Made by a program: the position numbers and the translations under genes
Notes under the pieces: generated by a model
Seen by the model: the letters and a program-made list of their open reading frames with translations, nothing else
What the model was told of the DNA's origin: nothing
Database searches by the model: none
In this document: positions 34,291 through 42,444 of the stretch, piece by piece
Numbering within the stretch: position 1 is the stretch's first letter
Layout of the letters: every line of letters begins with the position of its first letter
Source of the DNA: Methanomassiliicoccaceae archaeon
Lineage (GTDB): Archaea > Thermoplasmatota > Thermoplasmata > Methanomassiliicoccales > Methanomethylophilaceae
Assembly: GCA_003555025.1 (NCBI GenBank)
Contig: PWHV01000023.1
Span: 1-64,000 of the forward strand
Direction of reading: 5' to 3'
DNA length: 64,000 nucleotides

Positions 34291-35808
34291 ATGACGGACA
34301 TGCTGCTTTCATTGGTGCTCTTCACCCCTCTGGTGGGAGCGGTCCTGGCGCTGGCGATGGCCGGCGACATGGCCAAGTACGCCCGCTATGTGGCACTGGC
34401 GTTCACCGCCTTGCCGCTGGCGGCGACGCTGTACCTGGTGACCGCGTTCGACGCGTCGTCAGGTTACCAGTTCGTGGACCAGTACACGTGGATAGAGACC
34501 TCATTCCTGAGCATGCAGTACATCGTGGGACTCGACGGCCTGAGCCTGATAATGGTCCTGCTGACCAATGTGCTGATGTTCCTGGTCGTGCTGTTCTCCT
34601 GGGAGGAGAAGGAGAGGCCCAACTTCTTCTTCGCCCTCCTGCTGGGGATGCAGGTCGGCCTGCTGGGGGTGTTCATGGCGATGGACTACTTCCTGTTCTT
34701 CATCTTTTGGGAGGTGGCGCTCATCCCCATGTACTTCCTCATCAACATATGGGGAGGTCCGAAGAGGCATTACGCGGCGATCAAGTTCTTCATCTACACC
34801 CACGTGGCAAGCCTGGTCATGATGATCGGCATATTCGCGCTGGTGATGGAGTCCGCCGCGGTGACCGGTACCGGCCAGCTCTCGTTCGCGTTCGCGGACG
34901 TCAGCGCGGCAGCGGCGCTGTTCAGCCAGGGCTTCCAGGTCCTGGTGTTCGGCCTGCTGTTCTTCGGCTTCGCCGTGAAGATGCCCATAGTGCCCTTCCA
35001 CACCTGGTTGCCGGACGCCCACGTCGAGGCGCCCACCGCCGGCAGCGTGCTGCTGGCCGGCGTGATGCTGAAGATGGGCACCTACGGTATAATCAGGATC
35101 TGCCTGGAGGTCCTCCCCGAGGGGGCGGTCGCCTGGCAGATACCGATGATAGTCATCGCCCTGGTGGCCATAGTCTACGGCGCGCTGGCGTGCATAGCCC
35201 AACGCGACCTGAAGAAGCTGGTGGCGTTCTCGTCCATCAGCCACATGGGCATGGTCCTCCTCGGCATCGCCACCCTGAGCGACATCGGCATCGCCGCCGC
35301 CGCCTTCCAGATGTTCGCCCACGGGCTGATCACCGCGGTGCTCTTCATGGTCTGCGGCATAGCGGGCCACAATGTGGGCACCCGGCAGATACCGCTCCTG
35401 GGCGGGCTGGCAGAGAAGATGCCCAACTACGCCGCCTTCATGATGATAGGCTTCATGGCGTCCCTCGGGCTTCCCAGCCTGGTGGGCTTCGTTGCGGAGT
35501 TCAACATCCTGGTGGCGTTCTACAACTGGGGCCTGAGCGAGGGAATGGTATGGACCATAATGATCGCGCTGGCAGCCCTGCTTCTCACCGCCGGTTACTA
35601 CCTGTGGGCGATGCAGAGGAGCATATTCGGCCCGTTGACTGACAAGATCGACACCAGCAAGGTGCACGACGTCAGCGTCTACGAGGGCGTCTCCCTCGCC
35701 GCGCTCTGCGGCCTGATCGCGTTGTTCGGGATATTCCCCGCCCTGGCGTGGGACTTCATATTCCCCTACGCCAGTGATCTCGCCGCTGTTCTGGAGGTGT
35801 TCCTGTGA
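34291..35808 (+). CDS. fpoM: Fpo/complex I-like subunit M (antiporter-like)
   Basis: The 505-residue membrane protein has the NuoM-type motifs FWEVALIPMYFLINIWGG, VPFHTWLPDAHVEAPTAGSVLLAGVMLKMGTYG and ISHMGMVLLGIATL. It is one of three Mrp-antiporter-like proton-pumping subunits of the complex. Stop overlaps the GTG start of fpoN (GTGA). Confidence 0.95.
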   Translation: MTDMLLSLVLFTPLVGAVLALAMAGDMAKYARYVALAFTALPLAATLYLVTAFDASSGYQFVDQYTWIETSFLSMQYIVGLDGLSLIMVLLTNVLMFLVVLFSWEEKERPNFFFALLLGMQVGLLGVFMAMDYFLFFIFWEVALIPMYFLINIWGGPKRHYAAIKFFIYTHVASLVMMIGIFALVMESAAVTGTGQLSFAFADVSAAAALFSQGFQVLVFGLLFFGFAVKMPIVPFHTWLPDAHVEAPTAGSVLLAGVMLKMGTYGIIRICLEVLPEGAVAWQIPMIVIALVAIVYGALACIAQRDLKKLVAFSSISHMGMVLLGIATLSDIGIAAAAFQMFAHGLITAVLFMVCGIAGHNVGTRQIPLLGGLAEKMPNYAAFMMIGFMASLGLPSLVGFVAEFNILVAFYNWGLSEGMVWTIMIALAALLLTAGYYLWAMQRSIFGPLTDKIDTSKVHDVSVYEGVSLAALCGLIALFGIFPALAWDFIFPYASDLAAVLEVFL

Positions 35809-37262
35809 CGATGCCTGACTTCACTCTGATAGCCCCGCAGCTGATCGTGCTGGTGGCGGCGCTGCTAGTACCGGGACTGTACCTCCTCACCAAGAACGAC
35901 AAGCTGGTGGGCGTCGTCTCGCTCATATCGGTGCTGGCCGCCGGCCTGTACCTGGGCTGGATGATGATGGAGGGCGTGTCGGGGAGCTTCCTCGGCGTCT
36001 ACGCGGTGGACGACTTCTCACTGCTGCTCACCGGCCTGTTCCTGGTGGTGGCCTTCCTGGTGCTGCTCACCTCCCTCAGGAGCGTGGAGCGCGACCGGCA
36101 CCACGGCGAGTACTACGCGCTGATGCTGGCGGCCACCGCTGGTATGATGTTCGTGGCCTGCGCCGAGGACCTTATAGGTATATTCGTCGGTGTCGAGCTT
36201 ACGAGCATCTCCTCCTACGCGTTGGTGGCGTTCCGCAAGAACGACCCCCGCGCCGCCGAGGCGGCGGTGAAGTACCTGGTCATCGGTGGCCTGTCCACCG
36301 CTCTGACCCTCTACGGCTTCTCGCTGCTCTACGGCGTGACGCAGACCACCAACCTGGATGCCATCGCCCTCGCAATCGGCTCCGCCCCCACTGCGGGCCT
36401 GCTGCTATCGGTGGCGATGATCATAGCCGGTCTGGGATTCAAGATAACAGCCGTCCCCTTCCACATGTGGGCCCCCGACGTCTACGAAGGCGCGACCGTA
36501 CCGGTCACCACCTTCCTGGCGGTGGGCTCCAAGAAGATGGGGTTCGTTGCTCTCTTCAAGATATTCCTCATCGGCTTCATCGCCGCCCAGGCGACGTTGG
36601 TCAGCGACGTTCAGTACGCCTTCGCCGTGCTCGCGGCCATCACCATGACCGTGGGCAACGTCGTGGCCCTGTCGCAGACCAACATGAAGAGGCTTCTCGC
36701 CTACTCCAGCATCGCCCAGGCGGGCTATCTGATGATGGTCCTGGCCATAATGACGCCCTACGCGCTGACCGGCGGCCTGTTCCACATGATCACCCATGTG
36801 TTCATGAAGGGAGGGGCCTTCATCATCGTGGCCGCGCTCTGCTACCTCTCCATGGGGGAGAAGCTCAGCGACTATAAGGGCCTGGCCAAGAGGGCGCCGG
36901 TGCTGGCGTTCGCCATGCTGATATTCCTTTTCGCCCTGGCGGGCATTCCGCCGCTGGCGGGTTTTGTCAGCAAGTTCGTGCTGTTCTCCAGCGCGGTGGG
37001 CGTCCCCGGTGCGATGGTGGAGACGCAATGGATATGGCTGGTCTTCGTGGCGGTCATCAACAGCGCCATCTCGTTGTACTACTACGCGAGGGTGGTCAAG
37101 TTCATGTACGTCGACGAGGCCGAGAGCGTCGAGCCCATCAGGGTCCCCATGCCATTCATGGCGGCCATACTGATTTGCCTCGTCGCCGTCATCGCCATGG
37201 GTGTGTTCCCCGAGCCGGTGATCACCCTGTGCGAGAACGCCGCCACCGCCCTTATGGGTTGA
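35805..37262 (+). CDS. fpoN: Fpo/complex I-like subunit N (antiporter-like)
   Basis: The 485-residue membrane protein has the NuoN-type motifs GVELTSISSYALVAF, VPFHMWAPDVYEGATVPVTTFLAVGSKKMGFVALFK and LAYSSIAQAGYLMM. GTG 35805 overlaps fpoM and follows GGAGGTG at good spacing; ATG 35811 is a possible alternative. It is the last gene of the operon. Neither fpoF nor fpoO follows. Confidence 0.95.
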   Translation: MTMPDFTLIAPQLIVLVAALLVPGLYLLTKNDKLVGVVSLISVLAAGLYLGWMMMEGVSGSFLGVYAVDDFSLLLTGLFLVVAFLVLLTSLRSVERDRHHGEYYALMLAATAGMMFVACAEDLIGIFVGVELTSISSYALVAFRKNDPRAAEAAVKYLVIGGLSTALTLYGFSLLYGVTQTTNLDAIALAIGSAPTAGLLLSVAMIIAGLGFKITAVPFHMWAPDVYEGATVPVTTFLAVGSKKMGFVALFKIFLIGFIAAQATLVSDVQYAFAVLAAITMTVGNVVALSQTNMKRLLAYSSIAQAGYLMMVLAIMTPYALTGGLFHMITHVFMKGGAFIIVAALCYLSMGEKLSDYKGLAKRAPVLAFAMLIFLFALAGIPPLAGFVSKFVLFSSAVGVPGAMVETQWIWLVFVAVINSAISLYYYARVVKFMYVDEAESVEPIRVPMPFMAAILICLVAVIAMGVFPEPVITLCENAATALMG

Positions 37263-37264
37263 GG

Positions 37265-37301
37265 CCAAACACCTTTTCCAAACCCAACCTTTTCTAATTT
37301 A
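37265..37301 (+). terminator. Probable C/T-rich terminator after fpoN
   Basis: Immediately after fpoN the plus strand reads a run of CAAAC/CCTTTT blocks that ends in CTTTTCTAATTTA. Archaeal transcription commonly stops at T-rich tracts without a hairpin. A very similar sequence follows the symporter gene at 60752-60785. Confidence 0.5.
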
Positions 37302-37346
37302 TTGTATACCCAGCAAGTCTTAAGTAGACCATATCATTATCAGCCG

Positions 37347-38315
37347 ATGATGGGTCAGACCTGGGACTCCGCCATCGAGGACCATCTCCGCCGGGTGGAC
37401 GAGCTGATGGAGGAGAGCATCTCCTCCAGCCAGGCGGAGCTGACGGAGATATGCCGCCACATCCTGGAGTCCGGAGGCAAGCGCCTGCGCCCGGGGGTCT
37501 GCATACTTGCCTTCCTGGCATCCGGCGGCGACGACCCCTCAAGGATCATCAAGACCGCCACCGCTTTCGAGCTCATCCACAGCGCCACCCTGATACACGA
37601 CGACATCAACGACGACAGCGAGCTGCGGCGGGGCAGGCTCACGGCGCACCGGCTCTTCACCGTCCCCAAGGCCATCATCGCCGGGGACTACCTTTTCGTT
37701 CAGGGCTTCCGTCTCGGGGGGACAATGGATGAGGAGATCGTCAACGCCATCGCCGACGCCTGCAACTCCATGGCGGAGGGCGAATTCATCCAGTCGGACC
37801 ACGAGCGCCGCGCCGAGACCTCGATGGAGGTCTACCGGCGCATCATCGAGGGCAAGACCGCCAAACCCATCGCTGCCGGGGCGCGGGTGGGCTCTTACCT
37901 CGCCGGCGCCGACACCATGCTGATTGAGGCCATGGGAGGCTTCGGCCTCAACATAGGCCTCGCCTTCCAGATAGCCGACGACATCCTCGACATCGAAGGT
38001 GACGAGACAAGCACCGGGAAGATGACCGGCATCGACATCTACGAGGGCAAGCCGACGCTGCCCATAATCATGGCGATGCGGGACGAGGAAACGGGGCCGA
38101 GGGTCCGGGAGATATTCGCTCTCAAGCAGAAGAGCGACGATGATGTGGCCGAGGCCCTGCAGCTCATCCGTGGCGCTGACGTGCTCGAGCGTTGCCGCGA
38201 ACACGCCCGTGACTTCGTCCGCGAGGCCAAGGAGTTCCTCGAGGGCGCGCCGCCATCGGAGTACCTGGATTCCCTGACGGCAGTGGCGGACTACGTTCTG
38301 GAGAGGAAGCTTTAG
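37347..38315 (+). CDS. Geranylgeranyl diphosphate synthase family protein
   Basis: The 322-residue prenyltransferase has SGGKRLRPGVCILAF, the first Asp-rich motif HDDINDDSELRRG and the second motif ADDILDIEGD followed by TGKMTGIDIYEGKPTLPI. It condenses isopentenyl units into a C20 chain for archaeal lipids; exact product length cannot be read from this. The frame is open from a TTG at 37302, but the ATG pair at 37347/37350 fits the family N-terminus. An AT-rich TTTATTGTATA stretch lies about 45 bp upstream. It is followed after 8 nt by a GGR-like gene. Confidence 0.92.
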   Translation: MMGQTWDSAIEDHLRRVDELMEESISSSQAELTEICRHILESGGKRLRPGVCILAFLASGGDDPSRIIKTATAFELIHSATLIHDDINDDSELRRGRLTAHRLFTVPKAIIAGDYLFVQGFRLGGTMDEEIVNAIADACNSMAEGEFIQSDHERRAETSMEVYRRIIEGKTAKPIAAGARVGSYLAGADTMLIEAMGGFGLNIGLAFQIADDILDIEGDETSTGKMTGIDIYEGKPTLPIIMAMRDEETGPRVREIFALKQKSDDDVAEALQLIRGADVLERCREHARDFVREAKEFLEGAPPSEYLDSLTAVADYVLERKL

Positions 38316-38323
38316 GAGGCACC

Positions 38324-39415
38324 ATGTCGGCCTTGAAGACCGATGTCCTCGTCGTCGGAGCAGGGCCCGCGGGAAGCACCGTGGCCCGTTACGCGGCGTT
38401 GCAAGGCCTTGATGTCACGATCATAGAGCGACGGTCGCGCATCGGCGTCCCCGTTCGCTGCGGCGAGTTCATGCCCAGCATCGACGAGGTCCGCGGCATG
38501 TTCCCCGAGGCCGCGGGCATGGAGGAGCTGTTCGACATCCCCTCCCCCCTCCGCCGCCGGGAGATAGAGGCCATACGCCTGGTCACGCCCAAAGGGAGGT
38601 CATACGATCTTCCCTTCCAAGGCTACAGCACCGACCGCGACCGCTTCGACCAACATCTGGCCTCGCAGGCGGTCTCCGCCGGCGCCGAGCTCATGACCTC
38701 CTGCGCATTCCAGAGGCGCGAGGGTGACCGCTTCATGACCTCGCAGGGGCCCATCGAGGCCAAGGTGCTCGTCGGCGCCGACGGCCCCGGCTCGCGGGTG
38801 GCGAGGGAGACGGGCCTGCCTCTCCCCAAGGACCCCTACCCCGCCGTCACCGCCCAGGCCGAGGGGGATTTCGAGCCGGTGTTGGTGATGTTCTTCGGCG
38901 GCATAGCCCCCGGAGCCTACGGCTGGATAATACCCAAGGACGGCGGCGCCAACGTCGGCGTGGGGCACAACCCTCGGCTGGCCGACCGCAGCACCTCGGA
39001 GTACTTCCGTCGCTTCGCTGAAGGCCAGGGCTTCAGCCTCGAAGGGAGGGTCAGCGGGAAGCACGTCCCCGCTCAGGGACCGATCTCCCCCATTCACGGT
39101 GAGGGGGTGCTGACCGTTGGTGACGCCGCCGGCCATGTCATGGCGGTTAACGGCGGCGGCGTGCCGTTGGCGATGATCGGCGGCCGTCTCGCCGCCGATG
39201 CCATAGGCGGCCACCTGCTGCGTGGAGAGCCGTTGTCCCTCTACGAGGACGCCTGCCGCCGGGCGCTGTTCCCGCGGCTGCGCAGCGCCGCCTGGACCAA
39301 GCTGCTGGCGGACACCTTCGCCTTCGGCTCCGACCTCCGCACCGAATGGTGCATGTTGGCCCTCGGCCGCCGCCGCATGGCGAAGATGCTCCGCTGCCGC
39401 TTCCCCTTCCCGTGA
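38324..39415 (+). CDS. Geranylgeranyl reductase family FAD-dependent oxidoreductase (second copy)
   Basis: The 363-residue flavoprotein has DVLVVGAGPAGSTVARYAA, VPVRCGEFMPS, VLVGADGPGSRVAR and the FAD-binding LTVGDAAGHVMAVNGGGVPLAMIGG. Adjacent placement 8 nt after a GGPP synthase gene makes hydrogenation of geranylgeranyl chains in membrane lipids the most likely role. It is distinct in sequence from the copy at 3501-4664, so the two probably act on different isoprenoids or steps. The gene is convergent with nob1 (stops adjoin). Confidence 0.88.
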   Translation: MSALKTDVLVVGAGPAGSTVARYAALQGLDVTIIERRSRIGVPVRCGEFMPSIDEVRGMFPEAAGMEELFDIPSPLRRREIEAIRLVTPKGRSYDLPFQGYSTDRDRFDQHLASQAVSAGAELMTSCAFQRREGDRFMTSQGPIEAKVLVGADGPGSRVARETGLPLPKDPYPAVTAQAEGDFEPVLVMFFGGIAPGAYGWIIPKDGGANVGVGHNPRLADRSTSEYFRRFAEGQGFSLEGRVSGKHVPAQGPISPIHGEGVLTVGDAAGHVMAVNGGGVPLAMIGGRLAADAIGGHLLRGEPLSLYEDACRRALFPRLRSAAWTKLLADTFAFGSDLRTEWCMLALGRRRMAKMLRCRFPFP

Positions 39416-39877
39416 TCAGCGGGCCCGCACGCTTTTCATCCGCGAGCCGCAGACCGGGCACTCGCCCATGTCCCGCTCTTCGCTGCGGCCGCAGCCCAGG
39501 CAACGGTACCGCCAGCGCCAGACCTTCTTGATCCCTTGGGCGCCGACGGTGACGCAACTCACCCCGATGATCCGCGCGGTGTTCTGCATCGAGTAGTCGT
39601 CGGTGAGCAGCCGCGCCCCCAGCTCCCAGGCCAGCGCGAGGAGCTCCACATCGGTGGTCGACAGCCTTCCCAGATCGCCGCTGCCCTCCGCCGCCCCGCG
39701 CACCTCGGCCAACGAGGCTTCCCCGGGGGAGGCGGTGCGCAGCAGCCCCTCCCAATAATCGACACGGGGGTCATTGTAGCGGCGGAGCTCGTCCCACACC
39801 CCCGGCACGGTGACGCTGTCCTCGCCGGGGAGGTCCTGCATGGAGAACAAGGCCGAACTGTCCAGTACCAGAGTCAC
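39416..39877 (-). CDS. nob1: rRNA maturation endonuclease Nob1
   Basis: The 153-residue protein has a PIN domain (VLDSSALF at the start; STTDVELLALAWELGARLLTDDYSMQNTA with further acidic residues). A C-terminal zinc ribbon (YRCLGCGRS...GECPVCGSRM) completes it. This is the Nob1 arrangement, which cuts the 3' end of 16S rRNA. It starts with GTG at 39877, at leaderless distance from a CTAATAAATC element. Confidence 0.9.
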   Translation of the reverse strand: MTLVLDSSALFSMQDLPGEDSVTVPGVWDELRRYNDPRVDYWEGLLRTASPGEASLAEVRGAAEGSGDLGRLSTTDVELLALAWELGARLLTDDYSMQNTARIIGVSCVTVGAQGIKKVWRWRYRCLGCGRSEERDMGECPVCGSRMKSVRAR

Positions 39878-39948
39878 GCGGAAGAATCCACCCCCGATTT
39901 ATTAGTTTTTGTGAACATATTATATATCATTAACAGAATCAGACGGCG

Positions 39949-40215
39949 ATGATGAGGAAGATCGCTGTGGACGATGAGGTCAAGGACCACATGGCCGCCT
40001 CCGGCAGGGACTACCGCGTCTGCACCTCCTGCTACGGGCCGGCGATGGTCCCGGTGGAGATCAAGGCGCCCAAGAGCTCCGACATCAGGGTGGATATAGG
40101 CGGCAACACCCTCTTCGTGTCCCGGGTGCAGGCCATGTACATAAGCCGGGTGTCCATGGACATGCTCTACGAGCCCGAGTACCTGAACGCCTGCCCGGCG
40201 ATCAAGCAGTATTGA
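39949..40215 (+). CDS. Conserved-looking 88-residue protein, unrecognised
   Basis: The product starts MMRKIAVDDEVKDHM, has a Cys pair in YRVCTSCYGPAMVPVEIK and a beta-rich middle (IRVDIGGNTLFVSRVQAM). A further Cys lies near its end. I cannot assign a family. It has one of the clearest TATA boxes in the window, CATATTATATATC at 39916-39928, about 26 bp upstream of the ATG, so it is probably a well expressed leaderless gene. It is divergent from nob1, and its 3' end overlaps the thiI-like gene by 14 nt. Confidence 0.7.
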   Translation: MMRKIAVDDEVKDHMAASGRDYRVCTSCYGPAMVPVEIKAPKSSDIRVDIGGNTLFVSRVQAMYISRVSMDMLYEPEYLNACPAIKQY

Positions 40216-40828
40216 GCGTAACGGAGCCCAGGGTCCTGGCGACCATGGCCTCCATGTCGAGGCGCGACTCCATGCTTCTCATTCTCTCAGGGTCGGCCAC
40301 GGTCACCGGCTTCGTCGGCACCGCGCGGCAGGAGGCCTCAGGGCCGATGGAGAGGCCATAGGTCCCTATCTCTTTGGCGACCGCCTCTATCTCCAGCTTG
40401 TCAAAGCCGATTATCGGTCTCAGCACCGGGACCGTGACGTCCGCCGTCGAGGCCTTGATGTTGTGCAGGGTCTGCGAGGCCACTTGACCCAACGAATCCC
40501 CCATGATCAGCGCCTTCGCGCCCACGCTCTTGGCGAAGGCCTCGGCGCTGGCGAGCATCAATCGCTTGCACAGGACGCACTGGTAAGCGCGGTCGCAACC
40601 GCGGGCGATGTCGTCCTGGTTGGGGCCGTGCTCGGCCACGTACAACGGCATCCCTCCGTGGATCCCGCGGAGCCGGGCGGCGACCCTCTCCACCTTCTCC
40701 ACGCTGCGGTCGTCGCTGTAGGGGCGGTTGTCCATGTGCAGCAGGAGCACGTCCGCGCCGCGGCGTGCCATGAGATGGGCGGCCACCGGGGAGTCTATCC
40801 CTCCGGAAAGGAGGGCCACCATCCTCAT
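40202..40828 (-). CDS. thiI: ThiI-type PP-loop sulfurtransferase without THUMP domain
   Basis: The 208 residues cover only the adenylating half of ThiI. The PP-loop is MVALLSGGIDSPVAAHLMA at the N-terminus; a Cys pair follows in AYQCVLCKRLMLASAEAFA and GDSLGQVASQTLHNI in the middle. The family makes 4-thiouridine in tRNA or thiazole sulfur. The N-terminal ferredoxin-like/THUMP RNA-binding part is missing, and the frame starts at the PP-loop. RNA binding would need another protein or the gene acts on a different substrate. Confidence 0.82.
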   Translation of the reverse strand: MRMVALLSGGIDSPVAAHLMARRGADVLLLHMDNRPYSDDRSVEKVERVAARLRGIHGGMPLYVAEHGPNQDDIARGCDRAYQCVLCKRLMLASAEAFAKSVGAKALIMGDSLGQVASQTLHNIKASTADVTVPVLRPIIGFDKLEIEAVAKEIGTYGLSIGPEASCRAVPTKPVTVADPERMRSMESRLDMEAMVARTLGSVTLNTA

Positions 40829-40837
40829 CCTTGCACC

Positions 40838-41011
40838 TCAGTTGTTGAACCTGCTCAAGTCTATGCCGCCGATGGTCGGTCCGCAGTACTCCTCGTCGTC
40901 CTCGTCCATCTCCACCACCATGGAGAGGAGCATGCTGACCATCTCCTTCATCTGCTGCATCTCCGCTTTGAGATCGTTCACTTGCTGGATTAGCTCTTCG
41001 TTCGAGGTCAT
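40838..41011 (-). CDS. Small coiled-coil protein, unrecognised
   Basis: The 57-residue frame from ATG 41011 begins with a helical heptad-like segment (NEELIQQVNDLKAEMQQMKEM) followed by an acidic stretch and GGIDLSRFNN. It lies between csl4 (19 nt) and thiI (9 nt) on the same strand, so it is probably cotranscribed. The upstream frame adds 15 residues without obvious merit. Function unknown; a dimerisation or adaptor role is only a guess. Confidence 0.6.
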   Translation of the reverse strand: MTSNEELIQQVNDLKAEMQQMKEMVSMLLSMVVEMDEDDEEYCGPTIGGIDLSRFNN

Positions 41012-41030
41012 ATCGATTCCGTAGCGGTAC

Positions 41031-41591
41031 TCAGACGACGACCTTGCCGTAATCATCGGCCGTCTTCCTGCTCACGTTCTGCTCGCAGGTGTCGCAGTAG
41101 AGTCCCTTTCCCTTGGACTGCAACGGCCCGCGGCATTTGCTGCAGCGGGCCAGTATAACGCCCAGATCAGGGTCGACGGTCACTATCTGCAACGAGGGCT
41201 TGGTCTGCGTCACCCTTCCCCTGATTATGTCGCCCTTGCGGAACTCCTTGCTCACGTCCTCGGTGTATCCTGGTGATATCTTGGACACGTGTATGGTGCC
41301 ATAGGTCTCGCCGCCCACAGTCCTTTTCACGCCCTCCTTGGCGACCACGTCGCAGGTGGCCATGGTGGGCTTGGTGTTGGCGATCACTGCGAACACGGTG
41401 TCCCCCGGCCTCAGTATGTTGGGGGGATTGGGTGAGACGACCTTGGCGGTCATCTCCTCGCGGTTTAAATCCAGGCTACCGTACTGGGCAGCGTAGATAA
41501 CACCGTCCTGGTTGTATGTGCCCTCGGCGGCGAGGTATTCCTCCTCGACTGCGACCTCCTCGCCTGGAAGCACTGTCCTGCTCTCTTTCAT
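41031..41591 (-). CDS. csl4: Exosome RNA-binding subunit Csl4
   Basis: The 186-residue protein has an N-terminal domain (VLPGEEVAVEEEYLAAEGTY...GVIYAAQYGSL) and a central S1-like domain ending in KGDIIRGRVTQTKPSLQI. A C-terminal zinc ribbon (CSKCRGPLQSKGKGLYCDTCE) follows. Csl4 caps the archaeal RNA exosome. It is 6 nt after the METTL5-like gene, so RNA modification and decay genes share one unit. Confidence 0.94.
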   Translation of the reverse strand: MKESRTVLPGEEVAVEEEYLAAEGTYNQDGVIYAAQYGSLDLNREEMTAKVVSPNPPNILRPGDTVFAVIANTKPTMATCDVVAKEGVKRTVGGETYGTIHVSKISPGYTEDVSKEFRKGDIIRGRVTQTKPSLQIVTVDPDLGVILARCSKCRGPLQSKGKGLYCDTCEQNVSRKTADDYGKVVV

Positions 41592-41597
41592 AACAAA

Positions 41598-42191
41598 TCA
41601 CCTTATGGAAATCATGACGATGTCAACGGTCCTCTTGGACCGGCCATGGAACGTGAACAAGTGAGGGATATCGTATTTATATGCTTTGTGGAACCACAGC
41701 TCCCGGCCCATGCTGGACGCGTAACCCTCCAGGAAAGGCAGGGTGCTCTGCATGTGCAGCGAGTAGGAGATGTCCGCCGCCTCCATCGCCTTGCGCAGGA
41801 AGGCGCGGTCGGCGTTCCTGCTCTGACAGCCGAAGGGCGGGTTCATTACCACCGTGTCGCCCTTCGCATCCAGCTCCTCCACGTCCCCGAGGCGCAGCTC
41901 GACCTCTGCTCCCGTCTCCTCGCAGGCCCTCTCCGCCTGCGCCAGCGCTGCCGGGGAGGCGTCCACGCCCAGGACGCTCTCGGCGCCCAGCAGCCATGCG
42001 CCGATGGACAGTATGCCGCTGCCGCAGCCCAGGTCGATAACCCTCATGCCGGCGATCGCCCCGTGGCCCAAGGCGGTGTATAGCATGTCGGCCGCTATGG
42101 GCGCAGGGGTGGAGTACTGCTCCAGCTCCGCCCGCGGGTCCGCTATGGGCGGTATTCTCTGCAGCTCCATCTCCAGGTCTCTCAGCCTCAT
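41598..42191 (-). CDS. METTL5-like rRNA adenine N6-methyltransferase
   Basis: The 197-residue Rossmann methyltransferase shows LEQYSTPAPIAADMLY, the SAM motif VIDLGCGSGILSIGAWLLGA and VVMNPPFGCQ. The NPPF motif indicates methylation of a nucleic-acid base amine. The overall layout resembles METTL5, which makes m6A in small-subunit rRNA. Substrate assignment is by family resemblance. Confidence 0.85.
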   Translation of the reverse strand: MRLRDLEMELQRIPPIADPRAELEQYSTPAPIAADMLYTALGHGAIAGMRVIDLGCGSGILSIGAWLLGAESVLGVDASPAALAQAERACEETGAEVELRLGDVEELDAKGDTVVMNPPFGCQSRNADRAFLRKAMEAADISYSLHMQSTLPFLEGYASSMGRELWFHKAYKYDIPHLFTFHGRSKRTVDIVMISIR

Positions 42192-42444
42192 GCCTCAGTC
42201 ACCATGAAATACCATACTCGCCCATGTATTCAAGGCTTGTCGGTGTTTCGGTCGGCGGACTGCGGCGCTCATAAGACGAATATCTAATTCATGTCTTGAT
42301 TTTTCCATGATACTATCAATATGTCTAATTATAGAATTATTATTAGATGTTTGAACAAAAACTTGATATAGTGACATAAGATTCGTGCTCATGGACCGAG
42401 TGGCACGTGAACACGTTCCCGCACGGCAGTGAGGTCACGATCAC
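42192..42444. other. AT-rich intergenic stretch upstream of glutamate synthase
   Basis: The region between the METTL5-like gene and gltB1 has unusually low GC content for the window, especially 42270-42380. It contains a repeated TCTAATT (42283-42289 and 42324-42330), and TCTAAT at 42324-42329 pairs with ATTAGA at 42342-42347. A short minus-strand frame here (42195-42392) has no recognisable content. The TTGATATAGTG element near 42361 is a possible gltB1 promoter with a long leader. Confidence 0.4.

Noticed and set aside
42195-42392. 65-codon minus-strand frame in the AT-rich gap before gltB1
   Set aside because: No recognisable motif and low-GC composition unlike real genes here; it starts inside the probable gltB1 control region.
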